Shown here one piece after another: positions 8,901 to 17,296 of a DNA stretch of 64,000 nucleotides. Below the pieces are notes generated by a model. The model saw nothing but the letters and a program-made list of their open reading frames with translations. It was not told where the DNA came from and ran no database searches. Source of the stretch: Pacificimonas aurantium (GTDB taxonomy: Bacteria > Pseudomonadota > Alphaproteobacteria > Sphingomonadales > Sphingomonadaceae). Position 1 is the first letter of the stretch. Every line of letters starts with the position of its first letter. The position numbers and the translations under genes were made by a program. The stretch is taken from positions 1 through 64,000 of the forward strand of contig NZ_JAGSGB010000003.1 of assembly GCF_020092905.1 (NCBI RefSeq), written 5' to 3'.

Positions 8901-9045
8901 GCTGATCGGCACGCTCTTTACGCTCTTCGTGTTGCCGACGATCTACACGCTGATAGCCGCGGATCACCGCTCTGAGAACCAGGAGAGATCGGATATCGCG
9001 GGGACCGGCAATTCCGCGAACGAAGGAGAGCCCGTCCATGCGTAA
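5950..9045 (+). CDS. RND efflux pump permease (HAE1 family, MexI-like context)
   Basis: Inner-membrane proton/drug antiporter of about 1031 residues. It starts at the GTG at 5950 (VAFTDIFIRRPIFAIVVSIF), one base after the adaptor stop and with GGGAGG upstream. Two halves of six membrane segments flank large periplasmic loops. TM4 carries the proton-relay pair in GLVVDDAIVVVEN and TM10 has the lysine in GLISKHGILMVSF, so the canonical Asp-Asp-Lys relay is present. It overlaps the outer-membrane channel gene by 8 bp. With soxR next door it resembles SoxR-controlled MexGHI-type systems, although no mexG-like gene is present. Confidence 0.93.
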   Translation: MAFTDIFIRRPIFAIVVSIFILLIGISAVFGLQIRQYPRMESATITVNTALPGATQDVMQGFVTTPIAQAIATADGIEYLISTSTQGKSNISAKLVLNADADRTMTEILSKVQQVKYRLPEGVTDPVISKITDGASAVQYIGFVSDTMEAPEIVDFVNRVATPLITSVPGVASVEVNGGAPLAMRVWVDPVKLTGRGLTAGDVAAALRTNNVQASPGQLKGENTAINITAATDLRDVESFRQMVLKSGDGSLVRLGDVATIELGGQNYDALALADGEPAILLAVSPTPDGNPLEIVAGINDLLPQLERVAPSGLTVKSMFDRARFVDASIEEVEHTLIEAVVIVIVVIFLFLGSVRAVIIPVVTIPLSLLGTAALMLAFGFSINLLTLLAMVLAIGLVVDDAIVVVENIHRHIEEGAKPIDAALLGAREIIGPVIAMTITLAAVYAPIGLMGGLTGALFREFAFTLAGSVIVSGVVALTLSPMMSSRLLNSQLGESRLEKSIERTVRGLTQRYERLLGRTLNARGAVLIVGVAILGATVVFFTGAKSELAPQEDMGYVFTQTKAPQYANVDYTARFSREVEDLFHEIPEYAGSFFGIGGPQGANIGFGGIILERWDDRERTAEDVQAQLTGMTAGVTGVYATAFQDSPLPAGSGGLPVQMVIRSADDFSQIYKTLEAIKGAAWGSGLFAFVDSDLAFDSQEARIVIDRAKAGELGVSMTDIADTLALLVGENYVNRFNYRDRSYDVITQVRRRDRLTPADLGQFYVRTSEGGLVPLSTVTRVEVMPQPNQLPQFNQMNSATISAVLMPGVTMGQAVEFLGSQQVPEGTNVDWLSNSRQYVQEGNQLTISFGFALIVIFLVLAIQFESFRDPLVVLVTVPLAVSGALLPLYLGFTTLNIYTQIGLVTLIGLISKHGILMVSFANDMQRDEGWNRTEAIHHAAAVRMRPVLMTTAAMAAGLVPLVFASGAGAASRFAIGIVVVMGLLIGTLFTLFVLPTIYTLIAADHRSENQERSDIAGTGNSANEGEPVHA

Positions 9046-10453
9046 GCTTGCATTCGTCCTGGCGATGCCACTCCTTGCAACCGCCTGCGCGGTCGGCCCC
9101 GAATATCACGCTCCCGCGACCGCGACCGCCGACTGGTCGGAGCCATTTGTCACGACCGCGGCGAAGATCGATCCTACCGCCGACCTGCCGGACGACTGGT
9201 GGCGGCTCTACCGCGACCCGGTTCTAGACGATCTCGTGGCCCGCGCTTTGGCGGCGAACGCCGATCTGCGTGTCGCGGCCGCCAACCTTCAGCGGGCTGA
9301 GGCTGTTCTGAGCGAAGCTCGCGCAGGTCGCCTGCCATCGACAACGGTCACGGGCGGGGTTTCCTACGGCGACGTCACGCAGATCGGCGGCGGCGAGCAG
9401 GGGGGCGTCACCAGCCTGGGCGGCACGCAGTGGTCGGCAAATGCCGGGTTCGGTGTCGACTGGGAGGCCGATATCTTTGGCCGCATAGGCCGGACAGTGG
9501 AAGCTGCGCGCGCCGACGCCCAAGCAGTTGAGGCGGCACGGGATAGCGTGCGCGTTCTCGTCGCCGCCGAGACGACCCGCGCCTATTTCAATGCCTGCTC
9601 ATACGCCTTCGCGCTGGACCTTGCGCGCCGCTCTTACGCCGCCAGCGCGGATAGTCTCGAACTCATCGAGACGTTGGAGAGAGCCGGCTCCGTCGGTATG
9701 CTCGATGTCGAGCGCGCAGGCGCGGCGGCCGCCGCCGCCCGCGCGGACATTCCGTCACTAGCCGGTGAACGGCAGGCGGCTCTGTTCGAGCTTGCCGCCC
9801 TTCTCGGCACTACGCCGGACGATGTGCCTGAAGCCGCGCGCCAATGTGAGATCCCCCCCACTCCGATTGCCGACCTGCCCGTAGGTGACGGCGCCGCCCT
9901 TCTACGGCGGAGGCCAGACCTGCGCGAAGCCGAACGCCGGCTCGCCGCGGATACCGCCCGGATCGGTGTGGCTATGTCGGACCTGTATCCCACGGTCAGC
10001 TTCACCGGCCTTGGCAGCTTTTTTCGCAGCGACGCCGTACGTGGCGGCGATTCCTTCTCCTTCTCGCTCGGCCCGCTGGTCTCCTGGAACTTCCCGAATG
10101 CCAGCGTTGCGCGTGCGCGTGTCCGCCAAGCGGAAGCCCGGCAGGAGGCTTCCCTCGCAGTCTTCGACGGAACTATCCTCACTGCCCTGAAGGAAGTCGA
10201 ACAAGCGCTGGCTCGTGTCGCCGCCGCACAGAAGAGGCTGGAGTCGCTGGAAGAGGCCGCCACGCGCGCCGAACGGGCATATGAATTCGCGGAGTTGCGC
10301 TACAGGGCTGGCTCCGCAGCCTATCTGGATGTCCTCGTGGCCCAAGCGGATCTGCTCGACACCCGCGCTCTATATGCCAACCAGCTTCGTACGCTGGCAT
10401 CTACCCGCGTCGACCTGTTCAAGGCGCTTGGTGGTGGTTGGCATGTGGAGTAG
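9038..10453 (+). CDS. Outer-membrane efflux lipoprotein (NodT family)
   Basis: A 471-residue TolC-like outer-membrane factor completing the tripartite pump. The N-terminus MRKLAFVLAMPLLATACAVGPEY ends in a lipobox (LLATAC), so the protein should be lipidated at Cys. Two repeats of the family are visible, each with long coiled helices; family motifs include DWWRLYRDPVLDDLVARAL near the start and the LLRRRPDLREAERRL segment in the middle. It overlaps the pump gene by 8 bp. No terminator is obvious in the ~50 bases before the next promoter. Confidence 0.93.
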   Translation: MRKLAFVLAMPLLATACAVGPEYHAPATATADWSEPFVTTAAKIDPTADLPDDWWRLYRDPVLDDLVARALAANADLRVAAANLQRAEAVLSEARAGRLPSTTVTGGVSYGDVTQIGGGEQGGVTSLGGTQWSANAGFGVDWEADIFGRIGRTVEAARADAQAVEAARDSVRVLVAAETTRAYFNACSYAFALDLARRSYAASADSLELIETLERAGSVGMLDVERAGAAAAAARADIPSLAGERQAALFELAALLGTTPDDVPEAARQCEIPPTPIADLPVGDGAALLRRRPDLREAERRLAADTARIGVAMSDLYPTVSFTGLGSFFRSDAVRGGDSFSFSLGPLVSWNFPNASVARARVRQAEARQEASLAVFDGTILTALKEVEQALARVAAAQKRLESLEEAATRAERAYEFAELRYRAGSAAYLDVLVAQADLLDTRALYANQLRTLASTRVDLFKALGGGWHVE

Positions 10454-10505
10454 CCGACAGCACCGCCATTTCCCAAATCCAACTCCTGCCGGAATTTGCC
10501 GTCCG

Positions 10506-10543
10506 CTGAAAATATTGCTGTCCGATCCGCTTCCCTGCGCGTC
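10506..10543 (+). promoter_or_regulatory. Predicted ECF sigma promoter of the sigma/anti-sigma operon
   Basis: CTGAAAATATTGCTGTCCG (10506-10524) followed 15 bases later by CGTC (10540-10543) matches, block by block and with identical spacing, the sequence before the TonB receptor gene (12148-12185). I read CTGTCCG as the -35 and CGTC as the -10 of the promoter recognised by the adjacent ECF factor. Transcription would begin near 10550. Confidence 0.6.
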
Positions 10544-10587
10544 ATATGCGGAAAGGAGCCGGAAAGGGCGGGAGAGACGTTGGCGGC

Positions 10588-11097
10588 GTGACCGGCGAGA
10601 CGATCAGCGATCAGGTACGGATCGGCCGCAAGTGGCGGCCGGCGCTGATGTCCTATTTCCTGCGCCGGGTTCGTGACCATAACGAGGCCGAAGACCTGAC
10701 CCAGGAAGTGTTCGTCCGGCTTCTCGCCCGGCATGACGAGGTCGAAAGCTCGTCCGACGCTTATGTCTTTCAGGTTGCTTCGAACCTGCTGCGGGACAGG
10801 GCGCGGCGCGCAAAGGTTCGTGCCGACTATCGGCAGGCGATCGGTAGCGCCGAAGGTTTGGGGGTCGAGCCGCTCGATCCTCACCGGGTTGCGGCGGGCC
10901 GGGACGCGCTCAAGCAGCTCGTAGCCGGCCTCGAAACCCTGCCCGAGCGGACCAGAACGATCTTTGTTCTCTATCGGATCGAGAATATGGGCCTTGATGT
11001 CATTGCTGATAGCTTCGGGATTTCGAAAAGCGCTGTGAAAAAACATGTTCACAAGGCGATGACCGTCCTTATGCGGCGGCTGCGGGCGAGCCGATGA
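10588..11097 (+). CDS. ECF RNA polymerase sigma factor (FecI-like)
   Basis: Sigma-70 family protein of about 169 residues. Region 2 is seen in MSYFLRRVRDHNEAEDLTQEVFVRLL and region 4 in LETLPERTRTIFVLYRIENM plus a helix-turn-helix (VIADSFGISKSAVKKHVHKA). It directs polymerase to a small regulon under an anti-sigma factor. An ATG at 10546 opens the frame further, but it would lie at or before the predicted transcription start, so I choose the GTG at 10588, preceded by GGGAGAG. The fecR-like gene overlaps its end by 4 bp (ATGA), and a TonB receptor with an N-terminal signalling domain follows, which is the Fec cell-surface signalling layout. Confidence 0.88.
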   Translation: MTGETISDQVRIGRKWRPALMSYFLRRVRDHNEAEDLTQEVFVRLLARHDEVESSSDAYVFQVASNLLRDRARRAKVRADYRQAIGSAEGLGVEPLDPHRVAAGRDALKQLVAGLETLPERTRTIFVLYRIENMGLDVIADSFGISKSAVKKHVHKAMTVLMRRLRASR

Positions 11098-12134
11098 AAC
11101 TCGTCCAGAATACGGACCCGACCGAGGGGCGCGACGAGGAGGCCGCAGCCTGGTGCCTCCAGCTGGCGGAGGACCGGCTTAGCGAGGACGATTGGCGCGC
11201 GTTCGACGCGTGGCGAGCCGATGAGGATAACGCGGCGGCGCTGCGCGACGCGCTGGATGCCTGGCAACTCGTCGACAGCGCTGCCGAACTGCCGCAACTG
11301 ATCCGGGCCCGGACGGTCGCTCTCAACAGCTTTCGCCGGGCGAACCGTCGGCGGTGGCATCCCGCCGGCCTCTCGGGCTGGAAACTGCCTACCGCGACGG
11401 CCGCGGCGCTTCTGGTGGCCTTGGTGTCGGCGCTGTTCCTGCTCCGCGGTGGTCCCGAGGTCTATGAGACCGGGATCGGCGAACGGCGGGTGGCAGTGTT
11501 GGAGGACGGGTCGAGATTATCACTTGATGCCGCAACACGGGTCGAGGTGGCGTTCGATGAAAATCAGCGCGAAATCCAGTTGCTGGCGGGCCGCGCGAAG
11601 TTCGATGTCGCAAAGGATGCACTGCGACCGTTCAGCGTGATCGCGGACGAGAAGGTCGTGGTCGCAACCGGAACGTCGTTCAGCGTCGAGCTGCTGCAGG
11701 CACAGGCGCGGGTCATATTGTTCGAAGGCACGGTCGAGATCCTGGAGCGGGAGGACGGAGGCTTGCTAGGTGATGGTCCGTCCGGCGGTGAGCCGTCGGA
11801 TCCCGCAGCAGGAATCAACCTGGAACCCGGCAGGGAGATGATCGCCGCGCGAGGCGGCGCCGACGTCAGCATCTCTCCCGTGGACCTGCGTCACGCCGGG
11901 TCCTGGGTTTCGGGGCAGATCAGTTTCGAAGACGAAGTGCTCGGTTCTGCGGTCGAACGGGTCAATCGCTACTCCGACGAGAAGATCATCGTCAGCGGGA
12001 ACGTGGCGGGTGAGGTCCGTGTCAGCGGCGTGTTCGACGCCGGGGACAATGAGGCGTTTCTGGAAGGTGTTACCGCGTTCAACGACTTGCAGGTGCTTCG
12101 CCGCGAGGGTCAGATTATCCTGTTAAAGAACTGA
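11094..12134 (+). CDS. FecR-family anti-sigma factor
   Basis: A 346-residue single-pass membrane regulator. The cytoplasmic N-terminal part (DUF4880-type, EEAAAWCLQLAEDRLSEDDW) would hold the ECF sigma factor. One transmembrane helix (TAAALLVALVSALFLL, about residues 103-118) leads to the periplasmic FecR domain with the typical ETGIGERRVAVLEDGSRLSL stretch and VVATGTSFSV motif. The C-terminal region (VSGQISFEDEVLGSAVERVNRY) resembles the secretin/TonB short domain that pairs with the receptor's signalling domain. It overlaps the sigma gene by 4 bp. Binding of substrate by the receptor encoded next would release the sigma factor. Confidence 0.9.
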   Translation: MKLVQNTDPTEGRDEEAAAWCLQLAEDRLSEDDWRAFDAWRADEDNAAALRDALDAWQLVDSAAELPQLIRARTVALNSFRRANRRRWHPAGLSGWKLPTATAAALLVALVSALFLLRGGPEVYETGIGERRVAVLEDGSRLSLDAATRVEVAFDENQREIQLLAGRAKFDVAKDALRPFSVIADEKVVVATGTSFSVELLQAQARVILFEGTVEILEREDGGLLGDGPSGGEPSDPAAGINLEPGREMIAARGGADVSISPVDLRHAGSWVSGQISFEDEVLGSAVERVNRYSDEKIIVSGNVAGEVRVSGVFDAGDNEAFLEGVTAFNDLQVLRREGQIILLKN

Positions 12135-12147
12135 AAAAGTAACGATC

Positions 12148-12185
12148 CTGAAAACTTTTCTGTCCGCAAAGACATGTCATGCGTC
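12148..12185 (+). promoter_or_regulatory. Predicted ECF sigma promoter of the TonB receptor gene
   Basis: CTGAAAACTTTTCTGTCCG (12148-12166), 15 bases, then CGTC (12182-12185). It matches 16 of 19 positions in the first block of the sigma-gene promoter at 10506 and has the same distance to CGTC. Transcription would start near 12192, giving a ~40-base leader with AAGGGGGG before the receptor ATG. Confidence 0.65.
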
Positions 12186-12232
12186 TTACCTTGCACCTCG
12201 CCACATGGCGCTGGTCTCAAGGGGGGTAGTAA

Positions 12233-14782
12233 ATGACCGGTAAGCGGATTCGTCATTCTTTTCTGAGTGGTTTCTCTGTCGTTGCAGCGGCAATGGCTAT
12301 GGTAGAAGCTGCGCCTGCCCACGCGCAGGAGGAAACCTACAACTTCAACATACCGCAGCAGGACCTGGAATCGGTGCTGCGCCAGTTCGCTGCCGAGTCC
12401 GGACAACAGGTCACCTTCGACGCTGCGGTCGTCCGCGGATTGCAGGCTCCGCCCCTCGAAGGCGATTTCACTGCGAGGGAGGCCCTCGACTACCTGCTTG
12501 CGGAATCCGGACTGAGAGCGCGCAAGGGGCGGTCGGGCCTGTTCATCGTCCAGTCGGCGACGACCCAGGGCGCTGCGGAAGGCTACCGGACAGTTCCTAC
12601 GCGCACCGCAGGCGCCACCAGTGCAGCGGCGAATGTCATCATCGTGACCGCGCAGAAGCGCGGCGAGGCTCTGGAAGACGTGCCGGCTTCGATCAGCGTT
12701 CTGACGAACCGAGAGATCGAGGGGCGCAACATCGTCGGCATGGAAGACTATCTGAGCACCGTGCCCGGCGTTTCCTTCGTCGGCACCGGTCCTTCGCTCA
12801 ATCAGATCATCATTCGCGGCGTAGGAACCACCCTGTACGAGCAGGCCACCACCAGTTCCTATTTCGGAGAAGTGCCCCTTACGGACTCGATCAGCGGGTC
12901 GGGTGAGGTCGGCGGCACGACGTCGGATCTCAAGCTTGTGGATGTCGAGCGCGTCGAAGTGCTCAAGGGTCCGCAGGGCACATTGTTCGGTGCGGGGTCG
13001 ATCGGCGGCGTTGTCAGGACCATACCCGTCGCGCCGCGTTTGAACGAGGTGAGCGGCAGCCTGAAAGCGGGATATGGTCTTCTCGATCGGTCGGACGAGG
13101 ACGACACGACGCTGGAAGCGGTCCTCAACCTGCCCCTCGTCGATGACCGGCTGGCCCTGCGCGTCGTCGGCTACCGGATGGAACGCGGCGGCTATGTCGA
13201 GCGGGTGAGCACGCCGGAGCTCGAAGCCGAGTCCGCGCGTACCGGACTTCCCGTCGACCTTGGACAGGATCTTGGCGATCTTCTGTATGTCGGAGGCCGG
13301 GCTGCGCTCCTCTGGCAGGCGACCGATCGTCTGTCGGTTACGGTGACGGCAGCTACCCAGACGCTAGAAGAGGACGGGCCCGCCGTCGTCGATCTGGATC
13401 TCGGAGGATACCAGAGCCAGCAGCTCCGGACGCCCGGCGCAGAAGAACTCAGCGAGAGCGAGTTCTGGTTCGTCAACGCGGTCGGCGAATATGATTTCGA
13501 CTGGATGAGCGCGACCGCCTCATACACCCATATCGACGAGGAGAAGGTTCGGCAGGAATATTCCGAATACAGCTCGCTGGGCGCGCTTCTCGGGTTCTCC
13601 GCCGACAAGCAGGGCGACATCTTCGAGCTCAGATTTGCCTCGAACCTCGAAGGACCGCTCCAGTTCGTTACCGGCGTCTATTACGAGGAATTCAGTCGTC
13701 GGCAGGATCAGGTCGCCGAGTGGGGCGGGTTGGAAACCGAGACTCCGTTCGGGCTGCCCATCCTCGATTCCAGTCCAGGGCCGAACGGCCTGCCGGTCAT
13801 CTGGAGATACCCGATCAACAAGTTCGAGACGCTCGATCAGAAGGCTGTGTTCGGTGAGGTATCCTACGAGATTATTCCGGCCCTGACGCTGACGGGCGGG
13901 GCGCGCTGGTTCAAGTACAACCGCGACCTGCTGAGCCTCGGCAACGAGTTCTTCTCCGTTGCCGAAGTCACCCAGTCGGGCACCAAAAAGGACGGCACGA
14001 CCTTCAAGGCAAGCCTCTCATACGAGCCGACAGAAGATTCCCTGCTCTATGCGAAGTGGGCCACCGGCTTTCGGCTCGGCGGCAGCCAACTCGTGCCTCC
14101 AGCGTCCGTTTGCGACGTCGACAATGACGGCAATCTCGACTTCACCAACGCCCCGCTACGCGACGGATATGATTCCGACGAAGTCGACAGTTACGAGATC
14201 GGCGGCAAGCTGAATCTCAATTCGCGCGCGCGTGTCAGTGCGGCGGTCTACCGGAACGACTGGAACGGGATTCCGGTCCTGGTATCGGACACGTCCGATA
14301 CATGTCCCGGCTTTCAGTCGGTAACGGCCAACGCCGGCGGCGCGCGAACCCAGGGTGTAGAGGTCGAAACGACGATCGACCTTGCCGCAGCGTTGCAGCT
14401 GAGCGGCGCCTTTTCCTACACCGATACCGAGTTTCTGGACGACGGTATCGGCCAGGAAGGCGACCGGCTGCCGTTATCGCCGGAGTTCACCTATTCGCTC
14501 GGCCTGCTCTACGACTTCACGCTTGGCGCGCACGATGCCTATGTGCGGGCAGACTATTCCTATGTGGACGGCTTCAAGACGAACGCGACGGACACCTATC
14601 CACGCGTTCAGTCGCGCTCGCTTGTCTCTATGCGGGCAAGTGTCGACCTCGATCCATTGACGGTCTCGCTCTACGTCCAGAATCTTCTCAACGATGACGC
14701 GCTCGTGGCGCCGGACAATACGCTCATCGGTCGCCGTCTGAGGCCCCGGGTGATCGGAGCCGAGCTGGCATACCGCTTCTAG
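12233..14782 (+). CDS. TonB-dependent outer-membrane receptor with N-terminal signalling domain
   Basis: An 849-residue receptor. Signal peptide residues 1-31 (cut after AHA), then a secretin/TonB short N-terminal domain (QQDLESVLRQFAAESGQQV, about residues 38-90) that signals to FecR. A TonB box-like VIIVTAQKRGEALEDVP precedes the plug domain, with the family motif VEVLKGPQGTLFGAGSIGG near residue 245, and a C-terminal 22-strand barrel ends in an aromatic residue (AELAYRF). It imports an unknown substrate by TonB-coupled transport and reports it to the sigma/anti-sigma pair. A peptidase and cyclophilin follow, so a peptide ligand is possible. Confidence 0.92.
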   Translation: MTGKRIRHSFLSGFSVVAAAMAMVEAAPAHAQEETYNFNIPQQDLESVLRQFAAESGQQVTFDAAVVRGLQAPPLEGDFTAREALDYLLAESGLRARKGRSGLFIVQSATTQGAAEGYRTVPTRTAGATSAAANVIIVTAQKRGEALEDVPASISVLTNREIEGRNIVGMEDYLSTVPGVSFVGTGPSLNQIIIRGVGTTLYEQATTSSYFGEVPLTDSISGSGEVGGTTSDLKLVDVERVEVLKGPQGTLFGAGSIGGVVRTIPVAPRLNEVSGSLKAGYGLLDRSDEDDTTLEAVLNLPLVDDRLALRVVGYRMERGGYVERVSTPELEAESARTGLPVDLGQDLGDLLYVGGRAALLWQATDRLSVTVTAATQTLEEDGPAVVDLDLGGYQSQQLRTPGAEELSESEFWFVNAVGEYDFDWMSATASYTHIDEEKVRQEYSEYSSLGALLGFSADKQGDIFELRFASNLEGPLQFVTGVYYEEFSRRQDQVAEWGGLETETPFGLPILDSSPGPNGLPVIWRYPINKFETLDQKAVFGEVSYEIIPALTLTGGARWFKYNRDLLSLGNEFFSVAEVTQSGTKKDGTTFKASLSYEPTEDSLLYAKWATGFRLGGSQLVPPASVCDVDNDGNLDFTNAPLRDGYDSDEVDSYEIGGKLNLNSRARVSAAVYRNDWNGIPVLVSDTSDTCPGFQSVTANAGGARTQGVEVETTIDLAAALQLSGAFSYTDTEFLDDGIGQEGDRLPLSPEFTYSLGLLYDFTLGAHDAYVRADYSYVDGFKTNATDTYPRVQSRSLVSMRASVDLDPLTVSLYVQNLLNDDALVAPDNTLIGRRLRPRVIGAELAYRF

Positions 14783-14795
14783 CCGAGCCCCTTCC

Positions 14796-14840
14796 GGACC
14801 CGGTCGCCGACAGACTGCGGCGCTCGCCGGGTCCCATTTT
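14796..14840 (+). terminator. Intrinsic terminator after the TonB receptor gene
   Basis: GGACCCGG (14796-14803) pairs perfectly with CCGGGTCC (14827-14834), with an inner CGCCG/CGGCG stem, and is followed by CATTTT. This is a GC-rich hairpin plus short T-run. It separates the receptor from the S9 peptidase gene, which may have its own promoter or depend on read-through. Confidence 0.65.
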
Positions 14841-14863
14841 ACGACAGGCGGGAAAGGCTCGTC

Positions 14864-17296
14864 ATGAAGTTTTGCTGCAATCTCATGAAATTGCTGATCG
14901 CCGGAATGGCAGGTTTCACCGCCGTCAGTTCGGTTGCCGCCGAACGGCCGCTCATGCGGGAAGCGTATGACCGCGCCGCCTTCATCGCGAATGACGGGGG
15001 CAACGGATATTATCTCAACCGGCTGATCATTCCGACCTGGATCGGGCAGGAAAACTCATTCTGGTACCGGAGAGAGACGGGCGACGGCCAGCGCTTCACG
15101 CGCTTCGATGCAGACACCGGGACAAAGGGCGACCTGTTCGATCATGAGAGATTGGCAACTCTCCTCAGCGAGCAGGGCGGCTTCGAAATCGCGGCCGGTG
15201 AACTGCCGATCCGCGCCTTGACCGCATATCCTGAGGGGTCGGTGGAGTTTCTCGCCTTTTCCAGCATGTGGCGGTTCAGCGCCGAAGGAGCTTTGCACCG
15301 GTCTGGACCCGGCGCGGAATATTCCAGCGCTGTAAGGTCGCCGGATGGCCGCAAGCTGGCCTTCGTCCGCGACGGCGATCTGTGGGTGCAACAGGTGGAC
15401 AGCGGTGCGGAGGTGAGGCTTGCGGGCTCCGACGATTCGGACCTGACCTACGCGGCAAAGGCGCAAACCCAGCGCTGGGCCGAAGCGCAGGGCGAGATCC
15501 TGTGGTCGCCCGATTCCCGCCGGCTGCTGACCATTCGGACCGACGAACGCGAGGTGAGGAAACGGGCAGCGATCGATTTCGCCCCTGACGACTCACCGTA
15601 CCCGACATTGGTGGAGCGCGCGCAGGCCCTGCCGGGCGATCCGCATATCCCGACCTTTCAGCTCCTGATCTTCAACGTCGAAAGCGGGGAGGAGGTCAGT
15701 GTCGACTGGCCACCACTGGCAGCTGTACGGATGCTCGATACGCCCATTGGCGGAAACCGGAGCTGGTGGAGCGCGGACGGCGAAACAGTCTACTTCGTCG
15801 ACATCGAACGGGGCGAGAAAACAGTACGCCTGCTGGCAGCCGATGCCGAGACCGGTACTGCGCACGAGCTTTTCTCCGAAAGCCGGTCCGAGGGCATCGT
15901 CGAACTGGCTCACAATGTGTATCTGCCGGTGACGCTCGCCATGCTTCCCAAGCGCAACCAGCTTATCTGGTATTCCGAGCGTTCCGGCTGGCCGCACCTT
16001 TATCTTTACGATCTTAGCTCGGGTGAACTCGTCCGGCAGCTGACTTCGGGCGACTGGTCCGTGCGAGATATCCTCTACGTCGATGAGAATTCCGGCGAGG
16101 TCTTCGTGAGCGTCGCCGGGCGCGAAGAGGGCAAGAATCCCTACTATCAGGAGGTGGCACGGATCGACCTGGAAAACGGCGCAATCGATATTCTGAGTGC
16201 CGGCGACGAGGATCGGCAGGTCGTCGGACCGTCGGTCAACGAGTTGTTCATCGGCGAATTCGAATATGGCGTCGGCCAGGATCGGGCACGCGGCTTCGCG
16301 CCGACGGGTGACTATTGGGTCGAATCCCTGATGCGTATCGACCGGCCAACGACAACGGTCCTGCGGCGGCGCGACGGCACGCGAGCCGGTATCGTGGAAG
16401 ACGCAGAAGTTTCTGGCCTGCCGGAGGGCTTCCAATGGCCCGAACCTGTCACTCTACTGGCAGCGGACGGAAAAACACAGATCTATGGTATCGTGGCTCG
16501 TCCCAGCGACTTCGATCCCGCGAAGCGCTATCCCATCATCGATCATATCTATGGCGGGCCGCAGACGGTAAATGTGCCGACCTCCTTCACGGGAGCCGCA
16601 GTGGACGCTCAGGCGATGGCGGAACTGGGCTTCGTTACCGTCGTCATCGACGGACGCGGCACTCCGGGCCGCAGCCGAGCCTTTCACGACTTCTCTAGCG
16701 GCGCCGTTCAAAAAGCGAGTAACCTCGAAGATCACATTGCCGGCATTCGGCAGCTTTCGGCCGCACGGACCTACATAGATGGGGAAAAGGTCGGAATATT
16801 CGGCTTCTCCGCCGGCGGTTACATGACGACGCGGGCGATGTTCGAATATGGCGAGGTTTTCGATGTCGGCGTGGCCGGATCCGGCAACTATGACCAGCGC
16901 CTGTTCTATCACAGCTGGGGCGAGCGCTATCACGGCATGCCGGAAGAGATCGACTACGGCGTTCAGGCCACGTCGAGCCACGCAGCCGGGCTGAGCGGGG
17001 ACCTGCTGCTGATGCACGGGCTGAGGGATTTCAACGTCCATCCCGCCGCCTTCTTCCAGACAGTCCAAGCGCTGATCGACGCCAACAAGCCCTTCGATAT
17101 GCTCGTGCTGCCGCAGGGAACCCACTCGATGTCGGGCTACGCATTGAAGCGTCAGTGGGACTATTTCGTCGAGAAACTTGCCGGAGCTGTGCCGCTGGAG
17201 GACTATGTGATCACCAGCGCACACGACGCCGATGCTGCCTATAGGAAGATATTGAGGCGGCGCCCTGTGACGGGCGGCGAGGGTACCGAGCAGTGA
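14864..17296 (+). CDS. Secreted S9 family serine peptidase (dipeptidyl peptidase IV-like)
   Basis: An 810-residue exported peptidase. Signal peptide to about residue 26 (TAVSSVAA), then a beta-propeller of the DPP IV N-terminal type with repeated strand motifs (SPDGRKLAFVRDGDLWV, SPDSRRLLTIRTDE). The C-terminal alpha/beta hydrolase has the nucleophile Ser649 in GFSAGGY, Asp722 in LRDFNVHP and His754 in QGTHSM, with spacing usual for S9 enzymes. It should act in the periplasm on short, often proline-containing peptides. It follows the FecI/FecR/TonB unit; some lasso-peptide isopeptidases belong to this family and occur in this context, so an isopeptidase role is an alternative. Confidence 0.88.
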   Translation: MKFCCNLMKLLIAGMAGFTAVSSVAAERPLMREAYDRAAFIANDGGNGYYLNRLIIPTWIGQENSFWYRRETGDGQRFTRFDADTGTKGDLFDHERLATLLSEQGGFEIAAGELPIRALTAYPEGSVEFLAFSSMWRFSAEGALHRSGPGAEYSSAVRSPDGRKLAFVRDGDLWVQQVDSGAEVRLAGSDDSDLTYAAKAQTQRWAEAQGEILWSPDSRRLLTIRTDEREVRKRAAIDFAPDDSPYPTLVERAQALPGDPHIPTFQLLIFNVESGEEVSVDWPPLAAVRMLDTPIGGNRSWWSADGETVYFVDIERGEKTVRLLAADAETGTAHELFSESRSEGIVELAHNVYLPVTLAMLPKRNQLIWYSERSGWPHLYLYDLSSGELVRQLTSGDWSVRDILYVDENSGEVFVSVAGREEGKNPYYQEVARIDLENGAIDILSAGDEDRQVVGPSVNELFIGEFEYGVGQDRARGFAPTGDYWVESLMRIDRPTTTVLRRRDGTRAGIVEDAEVSGLPEGFQWPEPVTLLAADGKTQIYGIVARPSDFDPAKRYPIIDHIYGGPQTVNVPTSFTGAAVDAQAMAELGFVTVVIDGRGTPGRSRAFHDFSSGAVQKASNLEDHIAGIRQLSAARTYIDGEKVGIFGFSAGGYMTTRAMFEYGEVFDVGVAGSGNYDQRLFYHSWGERYHGMPEEIDYGVQATSSHAAGLSGDLLLMHGLRDFNVHPAAFFQTVQALIDANKPFDMLVLPQGTHSMSGYALKRQWDYFVEKLAGAVPLEDYVITSAHDADAAYRKILRRRPVTGGEGTEQ

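Noticed and set aside
10546-10587. ATG at 10546 as the start of the ECF sigma factor
   Set aside because: The predicted -10 element (CGTC, 10540-10543) ends three bases before it, so this ATG would not be on the transcript. GTG 10588 fits family length better.
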